From: Aurantiacibacter sp. MUD11
GTDB taxonomy: Bacteria > Pseudomonadota > Alphaproteobacteria > Sphingomonadales > Sphingomonadaceae
DNA: 64,000 nt
Assembly: GCF_026967575.1 (NCBI RefSeq)
Contig: NZ_CP114054.1
Coordinates: 2,294,001-2,358,000 of the forward strand
Direction: 5' to 3'
Of the stretch, positions 25,728 to 34,357 are shown piece by piece. How positions within the stretch are numbered: the first letter of the stretch is position 1; each line of letters opens with the position of its first letter. The notes under the pieces were generated by a model that ran no database searches, had not been told where the DNA came from, and saw nothing but the letters and a program-made list of their open reading frames with translations. The translations under genes and the position numbers were made by a program.

Positions 25728-26747
25728 TCAGCTCCAGGCGTCGACGAGGTCGCGCGCACGGGCGATGGCGGCGATGCCGCGCTTGCCCTCGTCGCGCTTC
25801 AGCTGGACGATCACGTCGATCACGCTGGCGGCGTAGGAAATCGTGTCTGCCCGGCTGAGGCCGATGCCGGTCTGCATTACCATCAGGTTCAATTGCTCCA
25901 GCGCACCGCGCAAGCTGTTGGCGTGGATGGTGGAGAAGCTGCCGGGGTGCCCGGTGTTGATGGCGCGCAGGAAGGAGACGCTCTCCGTGCCACGCAATTC
26001 GCCCAGCACGATGCGGTCGGGCCGCAGGCGCAGTGCCGACTGCAGCAGCTCGTTGGCGGTCACCTTGGCTTCGCCCAATTCGCCCTTCACGGCGACCAGG
26101 CCGACGGCATTGGCACCGGGGAATTTCAGTTCGGGCGTATCCTCCACCAACACCACGCGTTCGTCGCGCGGGATCTCGCCCAGCATGGCGTTGAGGAAGG
26201 TGGTCTTGCCGGTGCTGGTGCCGCCGGAAATCAGGATGGTCTTCTTGGCCTGGATCGCGGCGCGCAGGAAATCGACCGGTTGCTGCACCGGATCGGGCAT
26301 GTCGCTTTCACTGTCCTGCGCCAGCGGGCCGGCGTCGTAGGCGTCCAGCGGCAGGTCCAGCCGCCGGTGGCGGCGCACCGCCATGGCCCAGTGCTTGCGC
26401 GTGGCGGGCGGGCCGCAGAACTGGATGCGCGCGCCATCGGGCAGGGTGGCGCCCAGCAGTGGATGTTCGCGGTTGATGCCCTGGTGGCTGATGCGCGCGA
26501 CCTGTTCGGCCAGGCGCTGGATCAGCTTGTCGTCCACCGCGTCCAGCTCCACGCGCTGCATGCCGGGGCTGGCGGCATCTTCCACCCACATTTCGCCCGG
26601 CTTGTTGACCAGGATTTCCGTGACGGTGTCGCGCTCCAGCCACGGCCGGAACGGCGCAAGGTAGGCGTCGAGATAGACCGATCCGCTGGGCACCTGTGGC
26701 GCCTCTTCGGTCGGGTTGCCGCCCAGCTGGTGGATTTTAGCGCTCAC
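25728..26747 (-). CDS. virB11: VirB11-type secretion ATPase
   Basis: A 339-residue hexameric traffic ATPase of type IV secretion. Walker A is GGTSTGKTTF, the Asp box region is VLVEDTPEL, and the Walker B/His-box region is LGELRGTESVSFL and FSTIHA. It works on the cytoplasmic face to switch the machine between pilus assembly and transport. GTG 26747 has better spacing from the GAGG site than a TTG at 26750. It begins within 10 bases of the VirB10 stop and is the last virB gene. Confidence 0.95.
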   Translation of the reverse strand: MSAKIHQLGGNPTEEAPQVPSGSVYLDAYLAPFRPWLERDTVTEILVNKPGEMWVEDAASPGMQRVELDAVDDKLIQRLAEQVARISHQGINREHPLLGATLPDGARIQFCGPPATRKHWAMAVRRHRRLDLPLDAYDAGPLAQDSESDMPDPVQQPVDFLRAAIQAKKTILISGGTSTGKTTFLNAMLGEIPRDERVVLVEDTPELKFPGANAVGLVAVKGELGEAKVTANELLQSALRLRPDRIVLGELRGTESVSFLRAINTGHPGSFSTIHANSLRGALEQLNLMVMQTGIGLSRADTISYAASVIDVIVQLKRDEGKRGIAAIARARDLVDAWS

Positions 26748-26755
26748 CAATCGCC

Positions 26756-27901
26756 TCAGCGGACCTGCGGGGCCTGGCTGAAATCGAGGTGGCGGGCGGT
26801 ATAGACGCGGATCGGCTCACCCATGCGCACGCGCACGGTGGGCGGGCGCTGGCCGTCTTGCTGCAAGGCCGTCGACGCGGCGCTCTCACCGCCGCCGAGC
26901 ACGACCGAGGCACCGCCGCTGGCAAGCGTGGTGAGGCCGCCGATGACCGACAGCAGCATGGCCGAGCCGAAGCGACTGAAGAAGTGCGTCTGGACGTCGC
27001 CTTCCAAACCCGCCGTGCCGTCGAAGGAGGTGGCGGGGCTTTGCAGCGAAACGGTGACGCCGTCGGGACGGATCACGCTCTGCCAGATGACATAGGCGCG
27101 GCGCTGGCCGGCCTGCAGGCCCGACTGGTACTGACCGACCAGGCGGCTGGAGCGCGGGATCAGCACGCGGCTGCCGTCGTGGCTGCGCACGTCCTGGCTC
27201 ACCACGGCGCGGACATAGCCGGGCACGTCGGTGTTGATCGCGGTCTCGAGGATCGCCGGGATCATCGTGCCCTGGGTGACCGTGGTGGCAGGGTTCACGT
27301 CCTGGATGGCAATGGCCGGGCCGCCGCCGACACCGCCGATACGCGCGGCGAATTCCCCGGCGGGACCGCCGCCGGGAATGACCGAGCCGGACGGCGCGGC
27401 AGCGGCAGCTTCGGCCGCCGCAGCATTGGCCGCCGCCTGCGCAGGCGCGACGCCGCCGTCAAACACCAGCGTGGGCGAGGAATAGGGATTGGATGCCGGA
27501 CCGATCGCCGCATTGCCTTCCGGAACGCGGGCCAGCACCGGTGCGGGCGCAGGATCGGCTTGCGGAGCGACGCCGGCATTGGCGCTGGGCAGGCCGTCGG
27601 TCGGTGATCCGGCGACATTGGCCGGTGCAGGCGGCGGAGGCGTGGTCACAGCGGCAGTCTCGGCAGCGCTATCGTCGGTGCGGCTGGCGTTGAGGCCCCA
27701 CAGGGTCGCGGCGCCCAGCAGCGCGACGAAGGCGACACCGGCGGCAAGGCCCAGCGCATCGCGCCCACCACCACGGTTGGCCACCGCCGGGTAGGAGGTG
27801 CGGCTGGCGAGGTCGATCACCTCGGTCGAGGCCTGGTCGCGCGGGTCCGCATCGTTGGCGTGGCCGGCGTTCTTCTCGGGCAGGCGCATGGCAAGTTTCA
27901 T
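26756..27901 (-). CDS. virB10: VirB10/TrbI-type core-complex protein
   Basis: A 381-residue inner-membrane protein with a short cytoplasmic tail, one membrane helix (ALGLAAGVAFVALLGAATLW near 50-69) and a long Pro/Ala-rich periplasmic linker. The TrbI barrel has TMIPAILETAINTDVPG, SRVLIPRSSRLVGQY and a late Gly-rich antenna-like segment. VirB10 spans both membranes and forms the core with VirB9 and VirB7; no VirB7 gene is visible here. It is 26 bases downstream of virB9. Confidence 0.95.
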   Translation of the reverse strand: MKLAMRLPEKNAGHANDADPRDQASTEVIDLASRTSYPAVANRGGGRDALGLAAGVAFVALLGAATLWGLNASRTDDSAAETAAVTTPPPPAPANVAGSPTDGLPSANAGVAPQADPAPAPVLARVPEGNAAIGPASNPYSSPTLVFDGGVAPAQAAANAAAAEAAAAAPSGSVIPGGGPAGEFAARIGGVGGGPAIAIQDVNPATTVTQGTMIPAILETAINTDVPGYVRAVVSQDVRSHDGSRVLIPRSSRLVGQYQSGLQAGQRRAYVIWQSVIRPDGVTVSLQSPATSFDGTAGLEGDVQTHFFSRFGSAMLLSVIGGLTTLASGGASVVLGGGESAASTALQQDGQRPPTVRVRMGEPIRVYTARHLDFSQAPQVR

Positions 27902-27927
27902 GTCACTTCACTCCGTACAGGGGCCGC

Positions 27928-28713
27928 TCAGGCCCCGCTCTGTGCCGTTCCATCCGCATTGGCTGCGCCCACCGGCCCCTGGTTGACCAGCAGGGCGGCA
28001 TCGTCGCCCGAGCGCAGGATGATCTCGCGCGGCACCACGTCGAGGACGATGGTGTCCCCGCGCACTGCGAAATTGACCGGGCCTTCGGTGCCTTCGTGAT
28101 CCTTGACCAGGATGGCCGGCATCGGCTGGCCGGCGGGCCAGGCCATGAAGGTTGCCGTACCGTCGTCGTAGATCCGCTCCGGCAGCAGGGCACTGTTGCC
28201 GCTGCTGGCCCAGTCGAAATTGAGCGTGGTGGGATCGAGTACGGCATAGTCGTCATTCGCCGCCGCCATCTCCACCGCATTGGGCAGCAGCGCCGGGTCC
28301 GCACTGGCGACCGCCTCCTCCTCGACGGGCTGCAATTCCACCGGATAGGTGAAGGTCAGCACGTACAGCGGCGTGCGCGTATTCGGGCTGGCGACCAGGT
28401 CGAACAGGTAGGTGTGGCGGTTGGTCACCACCGTCATGTTGGTGCTGGCGCGCGGGGCCAGCGGCTTCACGAATAGCAGGTTGGCACGGCGGTTGGGGGT
28501 GACCTGCCACGACTGGCTGTCGCCGATGGCGACGTTCTCGATCACCTCGCCTTCGCCGAACTGGATGGTCGACTGGACGTTCACCTTGCCGTTGATCTGC
28601 ACCACCTGGGTGGGATCGTAGAGCCGTTCCACCAGGCGCGGGTCCTGCGCGGAAGCAGGGGTAGCAAGCGCGGCCGAGGCCAGCAGTCCCGCAATGATTG
28701 CGGCACGGATCAT
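27928..28713 (-). CDS. virB9: VirB9/TrbG-type core-complex protein
   Basis: A 261-residue periplasmic protein with a signal peptide ending ATPASAQ. The N-terminal domain has VERLYDPTQVVQINGKV and FGEGEVIENVAIGDSQSW, and the C-terminal domain has PERIYDDGTATFMAWP, as in VirB9 proteins. It forms the outer layer of the core complex with VirB10 and VirB7. Its ATG overlaps the virB6 stop. Confidence 0.95.
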   Translation of the reverse strand: MIRAAIIAGLLASAALATPASAQDPRLVERLYDPTQVVQINGKVNVQSTIQFGEGEVIENVAIGDSQSWQVTPNRRANLLFVKPLAPRASTNMTVVTNRHTYLFDLVASPNTRTPLYVLTFTYPVELQPVEEEAVASADPALLPNAVEMAAANDDYAVLDPTTLNFDWASSGNSALLPERIYDDGTATFMAWPAGQPMPAILVKDHEGTEGPVNFAVRGDTIVLDVVPREIILRSGDDAALLVNQGPVGAANADGTAQSGA

Positions 28714-29903
28714 GACATTTTCTCCGAAGTACGAACGGGCGCGGACTTGAAGCGGCTGCCAATGCCGCGTGCGCGCGAAGGAATGGTGCTGGTGCCGGAC
28801 GGGCCGGAAGCCGTTCCGCCGGCGATGATCCTTGTCTCGCGGGTGGTGATGGCGGTGCCGGTATCGTTGGCCGCAGCAGGGGTGTTGGCAGTGACGCGGA
28901 TGTCGCGCGCGGGCGGCGGGGTAGCCTGCGCAGCGCGATCACGCGCGGTGGTGCCCGTAACGGCGGGGTTCACGGGCGCCACGGCAGCGCCGCCCGAAGC
29001 GGTATTGAAACCGCCGCGTTCGTCCGCTCCCGCGCTGCGCGAGAGGCCGAAGACTGTCCAGCCGCTGACCATGGTGGTGGCGACCTTTAGGACCATGAAC
29101 ATGAGCGCCAGATGCACCGCGCCGATCATGAAGAAGGCCATCGCCGGACGCACGTCGATCTCGCCGGGTGTCGACATCAGGCTGGAAAGGACGGGCACGG
29201 CCAGTTCCAGCATCAGCGATCCGCCCAGCACGGCGAACAGCGGGGCCAGCGCCATCAGCACCACGCCCTTCAGCCAGCCGACGAACAGGCCGCGCGTGCC
29301 GTCGAACAGCGCCATCAGGATGAAGATCGGGCCAAGGCCCATCAGGATGGCGAGCGCGATCTTGCAGGTGGCGAGCACGCCAACCGTACCCAGCAGCAAC
29401 ATGGTGCCGCCCGACCACAACAGGCCCGGCGGGGAGAAGATTGAGGTGTCGTTGTCCATCGCATCGCCGCCAGACGCTTCCATCAGGGATAGCATCACGA
29501 CGTCGAGCTTGTCGGCGAAGATGGTGGTGGCGCTGCCGTCGGTGCCCATCAGCACGGTGGCAATCTGGTCCGGCGCACCGACCGCCAGGTTCCAGAACAC
29601 GCTCTGGAAGGCGACCCAGCTGGTCGCGAAGGTGATCACCAGCACCAGCGTGACCATGCGCGGCGTCAGCGAGGACAGGCCCAGCCGCGTGCGCCCGGTA
29701 ATCAGGCCGAAACCGAGGAAGGCGATCCACAGCGTCAGCAGGATGGTGAGCGCGGGGCCGAAGCTGCCTTCCGCGCTGAACAGCCGGTTGAACGCCGCCT
29801 GCGCCATTTCGCTGGCAGCACAATCCACCCCGCGCAGGGACGCGCCGATGCCGGCACCGACATCCTGCATCGCACGCATGCACTGGGCGGAAGCGGAGGT
29901 CAC
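28710..29903 (-). CDS. virB6: VirB6/TrbL-type polytopic membrane protein
   Basis: A 397-residue protein with six or so membrane segments between residues 50 and 290, a conserved central loop, and a hydrophilic Ala/Thr-rich tail ending in basic residues. It matches VirB6/TrbL proteins that line the inner-membrane channel. Translation starts at GTG 29903, overlapping the virB4 stop. The low-complexity C-terminal tail of about 100 residues is longer than the minimal VirB6 fold. Confidence 0.9.
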   Translation of the reverse strand: MTSASAQCMRAMQDVGAGIGASLRGVDCAASEMAQAAFNRLFSAEGSFGPALTILLTLWIAFLGFGLITGRTRLGLSSLTPRMVTLVLVITFATSWVAFQSVFWNLAVGAPDQIATVLMGTDGSATTIFADKLDVVMLSLMEASGGDAMDNDTSIFSPPGLLWSGGTMLLLGTVGVLATCKIALAILMGLGPIFILMALFDGTRGLFVGWLKGVVLMALAPLFAVLGGSLMLELAVPVLSSLMSTPGEIDVRPAMAFFMIGAVHLALMFMVLKVATTMVSGWTVFGLSRSAGADERGGFNTASGGAAVAPVNPAVTGTTARDRAAQATPPPARDIRVTANTPAAANDTGTAITTRETRIIAGGTASGPSGTSTIPSRARGIGSRFKSAPVRTSEKMS

Positions 29904-32323
29904 TCGGCGGCCTCCCAGTTGAAGCCGTCGTCACGCTCCTCGCCGCTGGCATCGGGCCAGGGTCGGTTGGTGAGCGCGGGATACCACTGCGCCGGTTCGT
30001 TGCCGACCGCCTCGCGCAGCAGGTCCAGCCGGCGCACGCTGCTCTCGCGACCGGACAGCATGGTGAGCACTTCGGGCGCGCCCGACAGGTCCAGCCGCAC
30101 CACCACGCTGGCGTCGGGCTGGCGGACGAGGAAGCAGCGGCTGTGGGCCGGCAGGCTCTTGATCAGCGCCAGTTCGTGCTGGGTCAGGCCGAAGCCTTCG
30201 CAATAGTCCTCTGCCCGGGCGCGGGCATTGGGCATGAACACCATGGTGGCGGTCTGTTCCACCAGTGCGGTGGAGATCTTGCTGTCCAGCGCATCGCGCG
30301 CCGACTGCGTGGCGAAGCCGACCAGCGCATTGCGCTTGCGCAGCGTCTTCAGCCAGTCGCGGATGCGTGCGGCGAAGACCTCGTCGTCCAGCGCCTTCCA
30401 GCCCTCGTCGATCAGCACCATGGTGGGCTGGCCGTCCAGCCGTTCGTCGATGCGGTGGAACAGGTACATCATCACCGGCGTGCGCAGCTTGGGGTTCTCC
30501 AGCAGCGCGGTCATGTCGAAGCCCATCACGCGGGTCGACAGGTCCAGCTTGTCGGCCTCGTTGTCGAACAGCCAGCCGTGCTCGCCATCCTCGATCCAGG
30601 CCGACAGGCGATCAGCCAGATCGCCGGGAGCCGGGCGCTTGGAGCCGGAAACCAGTTCCTTGAAATAGCGCAGGCGGCGCAGCGAGGGATCGTTGGCGTA
30701 GGCGGCGTCCACCGCCGCGGCGATGGTGGCGCTTTCCTCCGGCCCCTCGGCCTTCAGCAGCACGGTGAGCCAGTCGCGCAGGAAGCCGCGGTTGGCGGGC
30801 GTGTCGGGCAGGGCGAGCGGGTTGAAGCCGGTGGGTTCGCCCGAACGGATGCGGTCGTAGGTGCCGCCGATCCCGCGAATGAACAGTTCCGCGCCGCGAT
30901 CCTTGTCGAACAGGATGGTGCGGGGGCTGAACTTCTGTGCCTGTGCGGCGAGGAAATTCATCACCACGGTCTTGCCCGAACCCGACGGACCGATGACCGA
31001 GAAGTTGCCCAGGTCGCCGTTGTGGAAGTTGAAGAAGAACGGCGTGGAGCTGGTGGTCTGCAGCAGCGTGACCGCTTCGCCCCAGTGGTTGCCCTCGGCC
31101 TGTCCCAGCGCGAAGCCATGCAGGCTGCCGAAGCTGGCCATGTTGGCGGTGGAGATCATCGCACGGCGGACGAGATACTGCTCGTTGCCGGGGAACTGGC
31201 CCCAGAAGGCGGGTTCGAGGTTGGTATCCTCGCGCACGGCGATGGCACCGGTATCGGCCAGGCTGGCGGCGACCGCGGCGGTGGCGTCGTCGAGCCGTTC
31301 GAGGCTGCGCTCGCGCACCAGCACGGTCAGGTGATGGTCGCCGAACCCGACCGAGCCTGCGCCGAGCTCGTCGCGCGCGGCCATCATCTCGGCACGTTCG
31401 GACTGGGCCTCTTCGTCGGCGCTCTTCAGGCGGCGGATGGCAAGGTCGATCTTCTCGCGCGCGGTCTGCCGTTCCTCGGGAGCGAAGCTCTCGGTCACGA
31501 TCATTTCGTAAGGGAGGCGCAGCATGGCATCGAGCAGGCCGGGGCTGGTCGCGTCCGGGTAGTCCTTGAGGCTCAGGATGGAGGCGAAATCCGCACCGCC
31601 AGCGCCGCGCAGTTCCATCGCGTCGAGGCCGAAGCTGGCGCGGCGATAGGGCAGCATGTTGCCGACATCGGTCTCGATATCGGGCTTGCGCACCGGGCGC
31701 ATCTCGCCGTTGTAGAGTGCCGAGAGCAGCTCCAGCACTTCGTTGTTCACGTTGCCCGAAGGGCCGACATAGTCGCCCAGCGGCTGCGCGCCGTAGTCGC
31801 CCAGGCTGGCGGCCAGCGCCTGCAAGGCTGCGCGCAGGCTGCGCAGGTCCTTGGGATCGACCTCTTCCTCGTCATTGCGGCGGCGGAACAGCTTGCCGGC
31901 CCGTTCGGCGAGGCCTGCCTTGCCGCGGGCCGGGCGACGCACCAGCGTCACGAACTGGTCGTTCACGAACAGTGAGCCGCTCGACAGCTTCTCGCGCCAG
32001 CGGTGGTCGATATGCGCCGACAGCGGATCGGGGAAGCTGGCTTCCAGCTCCACGCTTACCCGGCGCCGGATAACGTGGTGGTAGAGCACGAAGCGCGCAT
32101 CGAGGTTGGAACGCAGCATCACCTCGCGCGTCTGCGCATGGGCGTTGAGCGCGTCGGTATCCTCGGTCTCGAACAGCAGGCCGGGCACCTGCAGCGCGCC
32201 CATCAGCGAGCCGTCGCGCAGCAGCAGCACGTTCTCGTCGACCAGCCGCGCATAGGGCAGGCGGTCGCCGGCCTGCGCTTCCTTGGCGCTCCAGGCTGCG
32301 GCTCCGAGCCACTTGGTCTTCAT
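29900..32323 (-). CDS. virB4: VirB4/TrbE-type secretion ATPase
   Basis: An 807-residue ATPase. The N-terminal CagE/TrbE/VirB domain is followed by Walker A GPSGSGKT in the middle, Walker B MVLIDEGWK, and the VirB4 signature VGFATQSARDAL. It energises pilus assembly and substrate transfer. It lies 24 bases after virB3 and overlaps the virB6 start. The protein looks full length and intact. Confidence 0.96.
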   Translation of the reverse strand: MKTKWLGAAAWSAKEAQAGDRLPYARLVDENVLLLRDGSLMGALQVPGLLFETEDTDALNAHAQTREVMLRSNLDARFVLYHHVIRRRVSVELEASFPDPLSAHIDHRWREKLSSGSLFVNDQFVTLVRRPARGKAGLAERAGKLFRRRNDEEEVDPKDLRSLRAALQALAASLGDYGAQPLGDYVGPSGNVNNEVLELLSALYNGEMRPVRKPDIETDVGNMLPYRRASFGLDAMELRGAGGADFASILSLKDYPDATSPGLLDAMLRLPYEMIVTESFAPEERQTAREKIDLAIRRLKSADEEAQSERAEMMAARDELGAGSVGFGDHHLTVLVRERSLERLDDATAAVAASLADTGAIAVREDTNLEPAFWGQFPGNEQYLVRRAMISTANMASFGSLHGFALGQAEGNHWGEAVTLLQTTSSTPFFFNFHNGDLGNFSVIGPSGSGKTVVMNFLAAQAQKFSPRTILFDKDRGAELFIRGIGGTYDRIRSGEPTGFNPLALPDTPANRGFLRDWLTVLLKAEGPEESATIAAAVDAAYANDPSLRRLRYFKELVSGSKRPAPGDLADRLSAWIEDGEHGWLFDNEADKLDLSTRVMGFDMTALLENPKLRTPVMMYLFHRIDERLDGQPTMVLIDEGWKALDDEVFAARIRDWLKTLRKRNALVGFATQSARDALDSKISTALVEQTATMVFMPNARARAEDYCEGFGLTQHELALIKSLPAHSRCFLVRQPDASVVVRLDLSGAPEVLTMLSGRESSVRRLDLLREAVGNEPAQWYPALTNRPWPDASGEERDDGFNWEAAE

Positions 32324-32347
32324 GGTCTCACTCCAGGCTGCCGGATG

Positions 32348-32629
32348 TCAGGCAGCGTAACTGTTGCAGCCCCAGCGGCTGTAATTCTTTACCCGCGGGC
32401 ACTTGCTGACCTTGGTCAGCCACAGGTCGAAAATGCGCGGTTCGCGCAGGCAGGCGAAATAGCCGATCACGTGCATGATGATGGGGATCGGCAGGATCCA
32501 CAGGCTCTTCAGGATAAGGAAGGCCTCGGTCGTCACCAGCGCGTTGATGATGAAATAGTTGAACGTCACCCCCGCGAACATCTGCGGGCGCGTCAGCGCG
32601 CGATGGACGGGATGGCGGACCAGCTGCAT
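32348..32629 (-). CDS. virB3: VirB3-type inner-membrane protein
   Basis: A 93-residue protein with HPVHRALTRPQMFAGV at the N-terminus and two membrane segments, including FILKSLWILPIPIIMHVIGY. This is the typical VirB3 layout (short Arg/Pro-rich head, hairpin). It associates with VirB4 in the inner membrane. It lies 10 bases after virB2. Confidence 0.92.
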   Translation of the reverse strand: MQLVRHPVHRALTRPQMFAGVTFNYFIINALVTTEAFLILKSLWILPIPIIMHVIGYFACLREPRIFDLWLTKVSKCPRVKNYSRWGCNSYAA

Positions 32630-32639
32630 CGGACCGGCC

Positions 32640-32930
32640 TTAACCCGCCGCGCCCTGGATGCCGGCCACGATCGAGGCGGCCCCGAAGATGATGAAGCAG
32701 CCCAGGATCACGGTCGCACCGAAGCGCCAGTTCATGCGGCCGGTCAGCATCATGAAGCCGACTGCGGCCACGGCCATCACCGCGACGGCGGTGGCGACGC
32801 TGCCCAGCAGCGTGTTCTGCATCCATGCCAGCGCATTGTTGATCGGGCCGGACCCGGCGGGGTCCTGCGCCTGGGCAGCGGAAGGCAGGGCCAGCGCCAG
32901 CACGGCGGCGAGGCGAAAAATCACTTTCAT
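32640..32930 (-). CDS. virB2: VirB2/TrbC-type pilin
   Basis: A 96-residue prepilin with a signal peptide ending PSAAQAQ, a first hydrophobic helix (ATAVAVMAVAAVGFMMLTG) and a second (RFGATVILGCFIIFGAASIV) separated by a short basic loop. This is the VirB2/TrbC pilin topology. It is placed directly after the transglycosylase gene, with 2 bases between them. Confidence 0.92.
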   Translation of the reverse strand: MKVIFRLAAVLALALPSAAQAQDPAGSGPINNALAWMQNTLLGSVATAVAVMAVAAVGFMMLTGRMNWRFGATVILGCFIIFGAASIVAGIQGAAG

Positions 32931-32932
32931 AG

Positions 32933-33586
32933 TCAGTCGGAACTCCGGGAATAATCGGGCCTAGAATAATTGGAGAGGCGGCCCATGATCGAAGCGACAT
33001 AGACCTGTGTTTCACGAATGCGCGGGATGCCGCCGGCACGGATCACCCGTCCCGGCCCGGCATTGTACGCGGCCAGCGCCAGTTCCAGGTCGCCGTCGAA
33101 ACGGTCGAGCTGCTCGCGCAGGTAACGCGCGCCACCTTCGAGGTTGGCGAGCGGATTGTCAGGGTCGACGCCAAGGTCGCGCGCCGTGCCGGGCATGAGC
33201 TGGGCAAGGCCGCGCGCACCGGCGGGCGAGACGGCGCCTTCGCGCCAGCGGCTCTCCTGCCACACAACCGCTTCCAGCAGGGCAGGCGAGAGGTCGTAAC
33301 GGGCGGCCAGTTCGTGCACATAGGCAACGTAGGCAGCCGGGATGGCGGAGGCATGTTCGCCGGTGTCGGCTACGGCCGTTTCGGGCACGAGGGCGGTGGA
33401 TTCGACGGGCACTTCGGCAAGCGGGACAGGGGCAGCATAGCTGGCGGACATTTCCTGTGTTCCCGGTCCCGAAATCCACTGGGCTTCGCCTTCTGCGGAA
33501 ATCTCCAGCACATCTGCCTGCGCGGCGGACGCGCAGAATCCGGCCAGCGCAAGCGCAACCGTAGATGTGACCGAACGCAGAATCAT
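32933..33586 (-). CDS. virB1: VirB1-like lytic transglycosylase
   Basis: A 217-residue exported muramidase with a signal peptide (CASAAQA). The SLT domain has ALLEAVVWQESRW with the catalytic Glu, GARGLAQLMPGTA, and ALAAYNAGPGRV. It opens peptidoglycan locally so the secretion machine can pass. GGAGGG precedes ATG 33586. It is the first gene of the virB operon, so the promoter should lie between 33586 and the hairpin at 33674-33701. Confidence 0.93.
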   Translation of the reverse strand: MILRSVTSTVALALAGFCASAAQADVLEISAEGEAQWISGPGTQEMSASYAAPVPLAEVPVESTALVPETAVADTGEHASAIPAAYVAYVHELAARYDLSPALLEAVVWQESRWREGAVSPAGARGLAQLMPGTARDLGVDPDNPLANLEGGARYLREQLDRFDGDLELALAAYNAGPGRVIRAGGIPRIRETQVYVASIMGRLSNYSRPDYSRSSD

Positions 33587-33673
33587 CGCGAACCCTCCAG
33601 TGCCGCCCCCAATGCTTACATCAAGTGACAGCGCTATGACAAACCGAGTCCGGCCCAATTCCAGACACGACAA

Positions 33674-33701
33674 GGCCCGGAAAACCTAGGCTTTCCGGAC
33701 C
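33674..33701 (-). terminator. hairpin between the TPR gene and the virB operon
   Basis: GGCCCGGAAA and TTTCCGGACC pair as a 10-bp stem with one mismatch around an 8-base loop. The T-tract is poor (TTGTCGTGT on the minus strand). It probably separates TPR-gene transcription from the virB1 promoter. Confidence 0.5.
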
Positions 33702-33765
33702 TCGAGGGCGGTGCAGTCGGCTGCCCGATGCACCATATATGGCTTTTATTGTTCTGTTGGCGCGA

Positions 33766-34125
33766 TCAATCGAGCCGGTTTTCAAGCGACAGAAGGGCCA
33801 GGCGTGCGGCGCGGCGCGAATCGATCCACTGGCCGTCAGCCAGTTCCAGTTCGTAGCGATCGTTGCTGGCGATAGCGGCGCGATAGGCTTCCTCGGCCCG
33901 GGCGAAGTCGCCCGTGGCGGCATAGGCCGCGCCCAGGTTGATCAGCAGCGCGGGGTCACCCGGATTCTCGGCACGGGCAGCCTCAAGATTGGCAATCGCT
34001 GTCTGCATGTCGCCGGCGGCAACGGATTCATAGGCCACGTCGCGGGTCTCGCTTTCCTGCTCGACCATGGTCGCAGTCGGACCCATCTGTGCAGCCATCA
34101 GCACGGCAAGAGCAGTGGCAAACAT
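33766..34125 (-). CDS. small exported TPR-repeat protein
   Basis: A 119-residue protein with a short hydrophobic leader and then tetratricopeptide repeats (GDMQTAIANLEAARAENPGD; PALLINLGAAYAATGDFARA; then EEAYRAAI). ATG 34125 sits 7 bases from GGGAGA, better than ATG 34131. TPR arrays hold protein partners; the partner here is unknown. It is divergent from the secreted lipoprotein gene, so the two may share the regulatory region with PhoB-like half sites. Confidence 0.8.
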   Translation of the reverse strand: MFATALAVLMAAQMGPTATMVEQESETRDVAYESVAAGDMQTAIANLEAARAENPGDPALLINLGAAYAATGDFARAEEAYRAAIASNDRYELELADGQWIDSRRAARLALLSLENRLD

Positions 34126-34183
34126 CGGCATTCTCCCAAATCAGTTGCCCGAAGAATGCGCCGATCATGACGGTTCCGCAACA

Positions 34184-34280
34184 AAACTGTCATTTTGTCA
34201 TAAAAGTGAAACATGACGGCGCGCCATCCGTATCCGCGGCCAGGTTTCAGCAAACTGTAACACAGCCAACAAACTGTCAC
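34184..34280. promoter_or_regulatory. cluster of PhoB-box-like half sites
   Basis: AAACTGTCAT (34184-34193), AAACTGTAAC (34252-34261) and AAACTGTCAC (34271-34280) repeat the conserved downstream half of the Pho box. Extra GTCAT or ATGAC copies lie at 34167, 34197 and 34212. Spacing is not the canonical 11 bases, so PhoB binding is plausible but not assured. The cluster lies between the TPR gene and the lipoprotein gene. Confidence 0.45.
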
Positions 34281-34357
34281 GCGCCATCCCTAGCGGACTC
34301 CTCGCGACATCGCATTTCGCATTCCTGATTTTCGGTTTTTTGAGGGGACCGTTCGCT

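Noticed and set aside
23494..25836. Long plus-strand frame opposite ppk1
   Set aside because: Composition is artefactual (repeated His/Asp/Gln) and ppk1 is unambiguous.
34184..34201. Canonical Pho box with two 7-mers separated by four bases
   Set aside because: The CTGTCAT and TTGTCAT units are only 8 bases apart, not 11, so only half-site similarity is claimed here.
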